DNA of 64,000 bases from Natrinema mahii (GTDB lineage: Archaea; Halobacteriota; Halobacteria; Halobacteriales; Natrialbaceae). Below, piece after piece: positions 1-7,649 of this stretch; the first letter of the stretch is position 1, and the number at the start of each line of letters is the position of its first letter. The position numbers were made by a program, and so were the translations under genes. Location: assembly GCA_000690595.2 (NCBI GenBank), contig JHUT02000009.1:1-64000 (forward strand). Direction: 5' to 3'. The notes under the pieces were generated by a model. That model made no database searches. It was not told where the DNA came from and saw nothing but the letters and a program-made list of their open reading frames with translations.

Positions 1-238
1 GCCACTCGTCGGCGGTGCCGTCGTAGGCCACGGCCGTCGGTCCCGAGGGTGGCGTCGGAACGCAGTACCGAAGCCCCGGATCGCGGTCGAAGCCGGCGTG
101 GACGAACGCGGCGGCGTCGCGGTCGGCCAGCGCCGCCGAGACGACGGCGGCCGCACGTTGCCGGCGCTCGTCGCCGAACGGACTGCTGGCCTCGGGATCG
201 CCGCCGGCGCTCGCGCCGTCAGCGGTCCCACCGGTCAC
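1..238 (-). CDS. N-terminal part of a probable M24 (Xaa-Pro peptidase-like) protein, runs off the window
   Basis: Only the first 79 or so codons are inside the window. I read them directly from the minus strand, starting at a GTG (238-236) that overlaps the TGA of the helicase gene, which suggests translational coupling. The visible part has an Ala/Gly-rich lead, then a segment containing AAAFVHAGFDRDPGLRY. This looks like the creatinase/aminopeptidase N-terminal domain of haloarchaeal M24 proteins as I remember them. The catalytic pita-bread domain lies outside, so the family call is an inference from a short stretch. If right, the product would be a cytoplasmic dipeptidase or prolidase-type enzyme. 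Confidence 0.5.
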   Translation of the reverse strand, partial: MTGGTADGASAGGDPEASSPFGDERRQRAAAVVSAALADRDAAAFVHAGFDRDPGLRYCVPTPPSGPTAVAYDGTADEW

Positions 239-2112
239 GGCGCTTCGGCTTCGGCCTCGAGTTCGTCGGCCTCGGTGTCCGGGTCGGGCTGTTGGGCCTG
301 CTCGACGAGTTCCTCGAGGGTCATGTCGGTCAGCTCGTTCTCGAGGAGGACGTCGACCGGCAGCGTCGGCGCGCCGTCGACGAGGTTCTCGAGGAGGACG
401 AGCCGCTCGCGGGCCCGGGACATGCCGACGTAGAAGACGCGGCGCTCGTTGTCGGTCAGGACGGGCACGGGCGAGGTGGTCTTGGTGAACTCCTCGCAGC
501 CGGGGACGTCGGTGGGGTCGTCGACGGTGGCGACCATCTGTTCGACGACCTTCTCGGTGAGGTCGGTGCCGACGAAGACGTGGTCGGCCTCGCGACCCTT
601 CGCGGAGTGGATCGTCCCGACGCGGACGCGGTCGGTGTCCATCCCCTGGTACTCGCCGATGGCGAAGTACGAGCGGACGCTTTTCTTCTGGAAGTTGGTG
701 ACCTTCCGGAGCATGTCCGCCGCCGAGCCGGGACCGGGCATGAACGGCGCGTGGTCCTCGACGACATCGGCGGGAATCATGAGGTCCTCGAGGTCGTCGA
801 TACCCGCTTCTTCCTGGCGCTCGTCGATCTCGTCGAAGAGGTCGTCGCGTTCAGCGGTACCGAAGGCCGACTCCTGGAGCATGTCGGCGAGCCGGCGGGC
901 CTGCAGGCCGGTGACGTCCTCGCCGGCGTCGACGGCCTCGACCGCCCGAACGTACTGGGTGAGCCGGTCGGTCCACATCCGCTGGTCGGTCAGCGAGGTG
1001 AAGGGGACCCCTTCGGTGATGAACTCGTCGATGAACTGGAACATCTGGTAGCGAGCCCGGAACAGCACCATGATGGTGCCGTCGCCCTCGACGAGGGTTC
1101 GGCGGACGTTCCGGACCACGTCGAGCATCGAAGCGTTGGTGCGGGCCTCGACGGCACCGCCTTCCTTGCGGGGCTTGAGGTCCTTGTCCTGTCGGGTCTC
1201 GATGTGGCGGATCTCCCTGTTGACCGCGTTGAGAACGTTCGAGGGCAGGCGATAGGAGTTCGGCAGAATGATGTCCTCGTCGACTTCTTCCTCGAGCAAG
1301 AGCGCGGGGTCGGCGCCCTGCCAGGAGTAGACGACCTGGTCGTCGTCGCCGGCGATCAGGACCTGCTCCATGTGGGGTTTCCACTCCTCGTAGACGTCGT
1401 ACTGGAGGGTGGTGATGTCCTGGAACTCGTCGATGACGAGGTAGTCGACGTTCGGGAGCAGGGAGCGCTGTTTGACCCGCTCTAGCATGTCCGCGAAGCC
1501 GATCTTGCCCTCCTCGCCCTTGTAGGAGCGCCAGCCGCGGATCGCCTCGGGAACGTCGATCCGGTCGTCGTCGCTGGGCCAGGTCGGCGTATACTTGTTG
1601 CCCTCCTGGGCGTTCGGGTCGATTTCGGGCGGGAGCCGGACCTCCTCGTCGTCCCACTGGAAGGGGACGTCGTACCAGTCCGAGACATCGCGGCTGGTCC
1701 GCTGGAGCCACTGGCTCGTCGCGATGACCTTGTTGCCGATCGTCGTCGAGCGGGCGGTGCGTCGCCCCGCACCGGAGTACTCGTCCTCGTATTCGATGCC
1801 GTACTGCTCGCAGAACTCCTCCTTGTCGGATTCGCCGATGACGTCGCTCCGGGAGAGATCGAGCAGTTCGTAGGCCTTCGCGTGCATCGTACAGACGTTG
1901 CCCTGCAGCGCACGCGGGCTCTCGTCGAGCCGCTCGGCCAACCGCTCGCGAACCTCTTGGGCCGCCGCTCGCGTATACGAGACGACGAGAATGTCCCGGA
2001 AAGTGACCCCGTCCTGCTCGAGGATCTCCTCGACGTGGTCCAGCAAGGCGGTCGTCTTCCCGCTTCCCGGACCGCCGAACAGGCGGGTAACCGTCGTGTC
2101 CGTCGTAGTCAT
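235..2112 (-). CDS. UvrD/Rep-family superfamily 1 DNA helicase
   Basis: 625-residue ATP-dependent 3'-5' DNA helicase of the UvrD/Rep/PcrA type. Walker A GGPGSGKT is at residues 13-20, the Walker B/DExx box VIDEFQD at 226-232, and motif III GDDDQVVYSWQGADP at 255-269. Near the C-terminus are motif V (TIHSAKGREADHVFV) and motif VI (VFYVGMSRARERL). The C-terminal tail is Glu-rich. It is slightly shorter than bacterial UvrD (about 720 residues), which is usual for haloarchaeal versions. A TATA-like CTTATGG lies about 28 bases before the ATG, suggesting a leaderless mRNA. Expected role is in repair or recombination; the exact pathway cannot be told from sequence. Confidence 0.95.
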   Translation of the reverse strand: MTTTDTTVTRLFGGPGSGKTTALLDHVEEILEQDGVTFRDILVVSYTRAAAQEVRERLAERLDESPRALQGNVCTMHAKAYELLDLSRSDVIGESDKEEFCEQYGIEYEDEYSGAGRRTARSTTIGNKVIATSQWLQRTSRDVSDWYDVPFQWDDEEVRLPPEIDPNAQEGNKYTPTWPSDDDRIDVPEAIRGWRSYKGEEGKIGFADMLERVKQRSLLPNVDYLVIDEFQDITTLQYDVYEEWKPHMEQVLIAGDDDQVVYSWQGADPALLLEEEVDEDIILPNSYRLPSNVLNAVNREIRHIETRQDKDLKPRKEGGAVEARTNASMLDVVRNVRRTLVEGDGTIMVLFRARYQMFQFIDEFITEGVPFTSLTDQRMWTDRLTQYVRAVEAVDAGEDVTGLQARRLADMLQESAFGTAERDDLFDEIDERQEEAGIDDLEDLMIPADVVEDHAPFMPGPGSAADMLRKVTNFQKKSVRSYFAIGEYQGMDTDRVRVGTIHSAKGREADHVFVGTDLTEKVVEQMVATVDDPTDVPGCEEFTKTTSPVPVLTDNERRVFYVGMSRARERLVLLENLVDGAPTLPVDVLLENELTDMTLEELVEQAQQPDPDTEADELEAEAEAP

Positions 2113-2186
2113 TGTAGCTGTACAAGAGCGCGACGCCCATAAGTGACGTGGGTTTTCGGCGACAGAAGCCGACGACGACGCGACGA

Positions 2187-2345
2187 TCAGGGATCGCGGG
2201 GGGAACGGGCGTCTCGAACCTTGGCACCGTCGCGTATCTTGTCCTGACAGTCCGGACAGACGCGGGGATCCTCAACGCCGCGGGGCGTAAACACCCGGGC
2301 GTACGTCTCCGTGACGAACGCACCGCAGTTCTGGCATTCCGGCAT
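2187..2345 (-). CDS. 52-residue zinc-finger protein of the haloarchaeal DUF7563 type
   Basis: A very small gene found by reading the minus strand. The product has two CxxC knuckles, CQNC at residues 4-7 and CPDC at 30-33, spaced as in a rubredoxin-like zinc ribbon, followed by a basic/acidic tail ending RSPRDP. A good Shine-Dalgarno-like GAGGAG sits a few bases before the ATG, and an AT-rich AATTATAATGG box lies about 30 bases further up. Such proteins are very common in Halobacteria (I associate this one with DUF7563), are presumed zinc-binding and mostly have no known function. Its neighbours are the helicase downstream and another small zinc finger upstream on the same strand. Confidence 0.8.
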   Translation of the reverse strand: MPECQNCGAFVTETYARVFTPRGVEDPRVCPDCQDKIRDGAKVRDARSPRDP

Positions 2346-2473
2346 AGTTCTCCTCAATACGCTATCATCTGTAACCCATTATAATTGTGTCGAATACGCA
2401 CTGATAAAAACACTACACGGAACGCGAATTTATCGACGGGACGGTCCCAACGGGCTCGAGTCAGCGGTCGACC

Positions 2474-2659
2474 CTACGGCGTTGGCTCCCACCCACAGAC
2501 GCTACAGGAGTTGGCGGACGTCTCGTGAAGGCCGCCGCAGTCGGGACACTGCTTTTTGTTATACTCCTGCTCCCACCCTACTCGTTCGACCGAGTGACCG
2601 CGGTCGGACAGGAATTGGTCGATGACGTCGTCACCGGCGTCATTGGGTGAGGTTGCCAT
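2474..2659 (-). CDS. 61-residue HVO_0416-type zinc-finger protein
   Basis: The product starts MATSPND, has a helical acidic segment, then a zinc-ribbon pair CPDCGGLHE and CSVCGWEP at the C-terminus. It matches my memory of the haloarchaeal HVO_0416 zinc-finger family. An in-frame ATG six bases upstream (2665) is an alternative start. An AT-rich ATTTAATAC lies about 25-30 bases upstream, fitting a leaderless transcript, so longer reading-frame extensions are unlikely to be translated. Its function is unknown; small haloarchaeal zinc fingers of this kind have been implicated in regulation and biofilm phenotypes in other species. Confidence 0.8.
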   Translation of the reverse strand: MATSPNDAGDDVIDQFLSDRGHSVERVGWEQEYNKKQCPDCGGLHETSANSCSVCGWEPTP

Positions 2660-2835
2660 ATCCATGTGAACACACCCCACAGTATTAAATCGAATGGTGG
2701 CTGCTAATCCTGCCTCCTTCGCGACCCCACACGTCGGCCCCGCAGCCACGGAACCGACGGCGACCGACTCGGCCAGCCGTCGCCTCTCTCGAGTCGACCC
2801 GCGGACTTTTCTCGCTCTCGAGCCTACGACGACGT

Positions 2836-3672
2836 ATGAGCGACCTGCGTCTGGATGCGACCCAACTCGATCGCTACTCGAGACACGTCATCATGGACGA
2901 GATCGGCCCGGAGGGCCAACAGCGGCTGCTCGAGGGATCGGTGCTGATCGTCGGCGCGGGCGGGCTGGGATCGCCGGCGATCCAGTATCTCGCGGCCGCC
3001 GGCGTCGGCCGGTTGGGGATCGTCGACGACGACGTCGTCGAGCGCTCGAACCTGCAGCGCCAGATCGTCCACGGCGACGACGACGTGGGGCGACCGAAAG
3101 TCGACAGCGCGGCCGACTACGTCGCGGCGCTGAACCCCGACATCGAGGTCGAGGCTCACGAGACCCGCGTCACGGCCGACACCGTCGCGGACCTCGTCGC
3201 CGACTACGACATCGTGCTAGACGCCAGCGACAACTTCGCCACCCGCTACCTGCTCAACGACCACTGCGTCCTCACCGAGACGCCGCTGTTCCACGGCGCG
3301 ATCTACCGCTTCGAGGGCCAGCTCACCTCCTTTACGAACGAACGCGGCGGCGACGAGCCGCGGCCGTGCTACCGGTGTGTCTTCCCCGAAGCGCCCGAGC
3401 CCGGTACCGTCCCCGACTGCGCGACGACCGGCGTCCTCGGCGTCCTCCCCGGGACCGTCGGCTGCATTCAGGCCACCGAGGTCGTCAAGTACCTGCTCGG
3501 GAAAGGCGACTTGCTCGAGGGGCGGCTCCTGCTGTACGACGCGATGGACATGAGCTTCGAGGAAGTCCCTGTACAGCCGAACCCGGCGTGTCCGGTCTGT
3601 GGCGACGACCCCGAGATCGAGTCGGTCTCGGACGTGGCCTACGAGGGGACCTGCGAGATTTCGGCCGACTGA
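2836..3672 (+). CDS. ubaA: UbaA: E1-like activating enzyme for ubiquitin-like SAMPs (ThiF/MoeB/HesA family)
   Basis: 278-residue adenylyltransferase. The nucleotide-binding GAGGLGS is at residues 40-46. The conserved catalytic cysteine is C195 in CATTGV. Structural zinc cysteines are C178/C181 (CYRC) and C252/C255 (CPVC). The family adenylates the C-terminal Gly of ubiquitin-like proteins. In Haloferax, UbaA serves both protein sampylation and sulfur transfer to tRNA and molybdopterin, and the same dual role is inferred here. There is no rhodanese domain. The neighbours do not encode a SAMP protein. The ATG is preceded by promoter-like DNA rather than an overlapping gene, so it is probably monocistronic. 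Confidence 0.93.
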   Translation: MSDLRLDATQLDRYSRHVIMDEIGPEGQQRLLEGSVLIVGAGGLGSPAIQYLAAAGVGRLGIVDDDVVERSNLQRQIVHGDDDVGRPKVDSAADYVAALNPDIEVEAHETRVTADTVADLVADYDIVLDASDNFATRYLLNDHCVLTETPLFHGAIYRFEGQLTSFTNERGGDEPRPCYRCVFPEAPEPGTVPDCATTGVLGVLPGTVGCIQATEVVKYLLGKGDLLEGRLLLYDAMDMSFEEVPVQPNPACPVCGDDPEIESVSDVAYEGTCEISAD

Positions 3673-3707
3673 CGGGGTCGACGCGGTCGGTCTCGAGGAG
3701 CCGCCGA

Positions 3708-4610
3708 CTACGGGGCGCCGGCGTACCGACGGCGATGGTCGAGATAGGCAACCGACGAGATCCAGAGCGCGATCAGAAAGGCGTAGACGCCGACTCCCGA
3801 CGGATTCGTCGACTGGGCGATCCGTGCCGCAACATACGCGACGGCGTAGGTTCCGAGCGGCGCGCCGACGTACGCCCAGTAGTTCGGTACCCAGCCCCGA
3901 CCCGCCGCGCCGAGGGCGATCGCGTCCTTGAACAGCGCGACGGCGACGAAGACGGCGAACGGAACCAGTACGAACAGCGACAGTATTGCGACCAAAAGCC
4001 CGGCATCACTGACCGGATTCACGCCGAACACGTACAGTAACACCGCCGGCGCGACGACGACGTACGCAGCGACCAGCCACCACCAGCGGGAGTCGTCGGC
4101 CGCCGCGTCCGGATCCGTCCGCGAACCTGCCCCGTCTCGAGTCCGATCGATCCGACTGACCAGCCAGTCGCCGACGGCCGCGCCGACGCCGCCGCCGAGC
4201 CCGAAGAGCGCCACGAGAAACGCGACGACGATCGGCAGCGCGACGACGGCGAGCGCTCCCTGCCAACCGGAAAACGTCCACACGATTTCGGCCGTGTGAG
4301 CGATCTCCCAGCCGATCGCCGGCGCGGAGCCGACGACGCCGGCGACCACGCCAGCCCGGCGGCTCACGGACGGTCGTTTGCCGTATCGAACCGCCTCGAG
4401 CAGGCCGACGTCACCGTTCGCGGCCGCACGGTCGGCGTAGTGGAGGCCGGCGAGAAAGCCGGCGGCAACGACGGCTTCGCCCGAAAACGACGTCGGGGCG
4501 GACTCCCACGAGAGGGCGACGGTGAACGGGATCGAGGCGAGGCCCAGGAGGACTGCGATCCGGAACCGCTCGTCGGTCAGGTCTGCGAGGGTGTTGCGAA
4601 GCGGGGGCAT
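3708..4610 (-). CDS. Polytopic membrane protein, possibly DUF5518-like
   Basis: 300 residues starting MPPLRNTL at the ATG 4610; an upstream in-frame extension is possible but lacks membrane-protein character. I see roughly seven hydrophobic segments: a first block around residues 20-65, a Gly-rich pair around 90-150, a polar Asp-rich loop around 160-180, then four C-terminal helices. The N-terminal half (small helices, GFLAGL, RRAGVVAGVVGSAPAIGW) recalls haloarchaeal DUF5518 proteins, but this is from memory. No catalytic motif is visible. It is convergent with ubaA and lies in tandem with another membrane protein; function unknown. Confidence 0.75.
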   Translation of the reverse strand: MPPLRNTLADLTDERFRIAVLLGLASIPFTVALSWESAPTSFSGEAVVAAGFLAGLHYADRAAANGDVGLLEAVRYGKRPSVSRRAGVVAGVVGSAPAIGWEIAHTAEIVWTFSGWQGALAVVALPIVVAFLVALFGLGGGVGAAVGDWLVSRIDRTRDGAGSRTDPDAAADDSRWWWLVAAYVVVAPAVLLYVFGVNPVSDAGLLVAILSLFVLVPFAVFVAVALFKDAIALGAAGRGWVPNYWAYVGAPLGTYAVAYVAARIAQSTNPSGVGVYAFLIALWISSVAYLDHRRRYAGAP

Positions 4611-4703
4611 TGCAGTTAACCTCCTGTCATGTGTGGTGGCTCTTGAAAGTACTCCTCGCGTCGGGTACTCCCCGGTCACAGGGAGCACAGACCGGCGCCG
4701 CCG

Positions 4704-5675
4704 TTACCCGCTCGAGGCGGTGCGGCCGAGCCGCGATCGGACGACGGCGGGCAGTCGCAACGTACCGGCGACGGCGAGACAGGCGGCGAACGCGGTCGTC
4801 CCGAGTTTGCCGCCCGCCCCGGAGAGGGACGGCGCGACGGCGAGATAGACGAGTCCACAGAGACAGCCGGCGGCCGCGACCTGACCCGTGGTCCCCAGCC
4901 GCTCGTCGGCCGACATCCCGACGAACGAGGCACAGAACGCGACCGCGGCCAGCGTCGATCCGAGCGACGGGAGAAGCGGGGGGAACGCGACGCCGGCGAC
5001 GAGCCCGACCGCGGCGGAGGCGACGACGGAGCTGGCCCCCCAGCGGGTCCGGAGCGCGACGGTCGCGACCGCCCCGAGGACGGCGACGGCGACCACCGGC
5101 GGGGCGAGTCGCGGCTCGAGCCCGCTGGCGGCGGCGTAGTCGACGTCGAGCACGGCGACCGTCACGATGCAGCCAAAGAGCGCGATGGTCCCGTACTTGC
5201 CGCCGAAGCCGTCGAACGAACCGGTCGTCGCGACGAACGCGAGGCCGGCGATCACACCGGCGACCGCGACCGCCTCGAGCGACGGGAACACCGCCGGCGA
5301 GGCCATTCCGACGAACGTCCCGCAGTAGGCCGGGCCGTCGATCCGGGGGAGGCCGACCCCGACGAGCAACCCGACCGCGGCGGCAGCCACGACCGGACCG
5401 AGGCCGGCATGAACGCTCAGACCGTACGTGACGAGCGCTGCGACGGCGACCGCGAGCGCGTCGACGGCGTCCGCGCGAGCGAGCCCGCTCCCCTCGAGTC
5501 TCGAGAGTCGCCGTCGCTCCGTCGCGGCGACGACGGTCCCAGCGAGCCCGACGCCGAGCGGTACCCAGACCGCGCCGACGTGGAGGGCGGGTGGCGCACG
5601 GACGGCACCGAGGAGCAACGCGGCCGGCGTCACCAGCAGCGCGAGGTAGCCGGCGACTCGAATCGGACCGTACAC
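4704..5675 (-). CDS. Membrane protein with an internal duplication
   Basis: 323 residues from a GTG start, about nine hydrophobic helices rich in Ala, Val and Gly. Two halves share a motif in the same order: CGTFVGMASP followed about 37 residues later by GGKYGT, and CASFVGMSAD followed by GGKLGT. Each pair encloses two helices, so the protein looks like an internal tandem repeat of a two-to-three-helix unit. The conserved FVGM and GGK-GT elements could line a shared site. I do not recognise the family. It lies 93 bases upstream of the previous membrane gene on the same strand, so they may be cotranscribed. Function unknown. Confidence 0.75.
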   Translation of the reverse strand: MYGPIRVAGYLALLVTPAALLLGAVRAPPALHVGAVWVPLGVGLAGTVVAATERRRLSRLEGSGLARADAVDALAVAVAALVTYGLSVHAGLGPVVAAAAVGLLVGVGLPRIDGPAYCGTFVGMASPAVFPSLEAVAVAGVIAGLAFVATTGSFDGFGGKYGTIALFGCIVTVAVLDVDYAAASGLEPRLAPPVVAVAVLGAVATVALRTRWGASSVVASAAVGLVAGVAFPPLLPSLGSTLAAVAFCASFVGMSADERLGTTGQVAAAGCLCGLVYLAVAPSLSGAGGKLGTTAFAACLAVAGTLRLPAVVRSRLGRTASSG

Positions 5676-5783
5676 ATCCCCACTCTCCCGAGGGGGTCCG
5701 AGAGGGTTACGATTCGGAGAATCGGGTGACGACTGTCAGGTCGCGGGCGCGACAGTCGACCGAGCCGGCCCCGCGAGTCGGCC

Positions 5784-6569
5784 TCAACTCCGCAACAATC
5801 CGCCGTCGATCGGGATCTCGGCTCCGTTGACGAAACTCGCCCGCGGACTCGAGAGGAAGGCGACGACGTCGCCGAGTTCCCGCGGGTCGCCGATGCGCTC
5901 CGCCGGGATGTCGTCGGCCATCGCCGCCAGTCCGTGCTCGTAGTCGTCGTAGGTGCCGCGCTCGACGCCGGCCTCGATGAGTTCCTCGATCCGGGGCGTC
6001 TCGATCGTCCCCGGCAGGACGGCGTTGGCCCGAATCTCGGGCGCGAACTCCCGCGACACCGTCTTGACGAGGCCGATCACGCCCCGACGGACCGAGTTCG
6101 ACAGCAGGAGGCCGTCCGCGACCTCCCGGACGGTCCGGGAAGTGATGCAGGTGATCGTTCCGTACTCGGACTCGAGCAGGGGCTCGTAGGCCTCCTCGAG
6201 CGTCCAGACGACGCTCATCACCAGCAGGTCGTAGGCCCGGTACCAGTCCTGTTCGTCGGTCTCGCGGAAGGTCGTACTCGGCGGACCGCCCGAGGAGGTG
6301 ACGAGGTGGTCGAGCCCGCCGAAGGCGTCGACCGTCTCGCTGACGAGGCGGGAGACGTCGTCGGGGTCCGTGAGGTCGGTCTGAACGGCGAGTACGTCAC
6401 CCGTTCCCGCCGCTTCGAGGTCCTCGCGGGCCGCGTCGAGTCGCTCGGCGTCGCGGCCGCAGATCGCCACGTTCGCACCCTCCTCGGCGAGTGCGTGCGC
6501 GCTCGCGAAGCCGAGGCCGCTCGAGGAGGCGGTCACCAGCGCCGAATTGCCGTCGAGATCGAAGTCCAT
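5784..6569 (-). CDS. SDR-family protein with a degenerate active site
   Basis: 261-residue Rossmann protein (a GTG four codons upstream is an alternative start). The cofactor-binding loop reads TASSSGLG at residues 13-20, where TGxxxGxG is usual. The usual NNAG is TSSGG near residue 91. Ser144 is kept, but Tyr and Lys of the YxxxK motif fall on Leu154 and Asn158. It resembles the putative ketoacyl-ACP-reductase-like SDR subgroup in CDD that lacks a perfect tetrad. It may still bind NAD(P), but ordinary SDR oxidoreduction would need other residues. It is often annotated as 3-oxoacyl-ACP reductase; I would not assume that activity. Confidence 0.88.
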   Translation of the reverse strand: MDFDLDGNSALVTASSSGLGFASAHALAEEGANVAICGRDAERLDAAREDLEAAGTGDVLAVQTDLTDPDDVSRLVSETVDAFGGLDHLVTSSGGPPSTTFRETDEQDWYRAYDLLVMSVVWTLEEAYEPLLESEYGTITCITSRTVREVADGLLLSNSVRRGVIGLVKTVSREFAPEIRANAVLPGTIETPRIEELIEAGVERGTYDDYEHGLAAMADDIPAERIGDPRELGDVVAFLSSPRASFVNGAEIPIDGGLLRS

Positions 6570-6628
6570 ACCCGACGACACGGGAGCGGCCTACAAATGG
6601 GTCGGGGAGCCGGCAGCGGGCGACGCCG

Positions 6629-7093
6629 TCACTCCTGATGGCGCACGCGGACCATCCCCTCCGACGTGACGCCGACGATCAGCGGCGTCGAGATCTGCCG
6701 ACCCGAAACGGCCGAGCCCGCGGCGTCGCTGACGATCTTCATCAGGTCCGGCGCGGTGTGGTCGACCTTGACGCCGGCCTCGTCGCAGGCGTCGTAGACC
6801 ATCTGGGGCACGTCGTAGAGGTCGGTGCCGGCGGCGACGCGAACCCGGACCGGCGCGCGAAGCGCCTCCGCGAACGCGACCGTCTCGCGGGCCTTTTCGA
6901 CGTTCTCGCGGGCGCTGGACTCGATCGAGGAGACGTTTGCCCGCGAGGTCCCGAGTTCGTCGGCGATGTCGGCCTGCGAGACGCCCCGCTCGCGCAACGC
7001 GAGCACCTGTGCCTGCCGGTGGGTCAACACGCTGGTCTCGGGATCGAAGCCGATCTCCGCGAGGAGTTCCTCGACGTCGTCGATCACGGCCAT
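6629..7093 (-). CDS. Tfx-family DNA-binding transcriptional regulator
   Basis: 154 residues from the ATG 7093. The N-terminal half holds a helix-turn-helix: LTHRQAQVLALRERG then a recognition region GTSRANVSSIES around residues 45-60. The rest is a mixed alpha/beta domain with a hydrophobic core. This is the layout of Tfx, first described as an activator-like protein at a molybdenum formylmethanofuran dehydrogenase promoter in Methanothermobacter; haloarchaeal members have no assigned target. It is likely autonomous: the neighbours are a SDR-like gene and a small membrane protein on the same strand, each separated by short gaps. Confidence 0.88.
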   Translation of the reverse strand: MAVIDDVEELLAEIGFDPETSVLTHRQAQVLALRERGVSQADIADELGTSRANVSSIESSARENVEKARETVAFAEALRAPVRVRVAAGTDLYDVPQMVYDACDEAGVKVDHTAPDLMKIVSDAAGSAVSGRQISTPLIVGVTSEGMVRVRHQE

Positions 7094-7210
7094 CCCCTCC
7101 CGCGGGAGCCGCAGGCTCGCGTGGACATACCGGGAACTAATCGGCGGTGGGATCAAAGCTTCCACGGTCCCAGCGCGGGGTCCGGATCGCCGGGGAGAAC
7201 GAGCGGGGAA

Positions 7211-7567
7211 TCAGTCGGCCGATCGTCCGGACGCGACGCGGTCGTCGTCGGTCGGCGTCCCGGTGACGGCACCGTGGGCCCGACGGGCCAGCGAGCGGGC
7301 GAACCGGAAGACGTTCGCGGGGCCGTCGCGGGGGCCGGGCGAGCGATAGCAGACGATCAGCGACCACATCGTTGCGACGCCGAGCGAACCGAGCGCGGAG
7401 AAGCGCATCCCCATCGTCGCGTAGGTCACCGCGTAGACCGCACCGATGGTCATCGAGGGAACGCTCGAGCCGAGTGGAATGTTCGCCGTCACGTCCCGGA
7501 CCGTGGGCGCGAGAAAGACGATCGAGAGGACGCTGCCGGCGAGGAACACGAGGTCTTGCCACATCAT
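7211..7567 (-). CDS. Small membrane protein, function unknown
   Basis: 118 residues starting MMWQDLVF (two adjacent ATGs, 7567 and 7564). About three transmembrane segments: residues 5-20, 33-52 and 55-72, followed by a hydrophilic basic tail with TPTDDD near the end. I do not recognise the family. The start is supported by a TATTTA box 25-30 bases upstream on this strand, implying a leaderless transcript. That box is bracketed by inverted repeats (see the regulatory entry), so this gene is probably controlled by a dimeric repressor or activator. Confidence 0.7.
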   Translation of the reverse strand: MMWQDLVFLAGSVLSIVFLAPTVRDVTANIPLGSSVPSMTIGAVYAVTYATMGMRFSALGSLGVATMWSLIVCYRSPGPRDGPANVFRFARSLARRAHGAVTGTPTDDDRVASGRSAD

Positions 7568-7578
7568 ACACAGACCTA

Positions 7579-7607
7579 ACTCGGTACCGAGTAAATACTT
7601 CTCGGTA
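7579..7607 (-). promoter_or_regulatory. TATA box flanked by inverted-repeat operator half-sites
   Basis: A perfect 14-base palindrome ACTCGGTACCGAGT (7579-7592) directly abuts TATTTA (7597-7592 on the minus strand), and a further CTCGGTA half-site lies at 7601-7607. On the minus strand the order is TACCGAG, AAGTATTTA, CTCGGTACCGAG. A DNA-binding dimer on either side would cover the promoter of the membrane-protein gene starting at 7567. The outer bases also approach the TACT(N7-8)GAGTA pattern reported for Halobacterium TrmB, with one mismatch at the first base. Confidence 0.6.
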
Positions 7608-7649
7608 TTACAACGGCGGTCGAACGGGGAAACCGGGCCACCGGTCGAC

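Noticed and set aside
49-1485. A 478-codon open frame antisense to the helicase, and many other long antisense frames
   Set aside because: High-GC haloarchaeal genes routinely leave open frames on the opposite strand. The translation is Val/Asp/Gly/Leu biased without any motif, while the helicase on the other strand has all its motifs.
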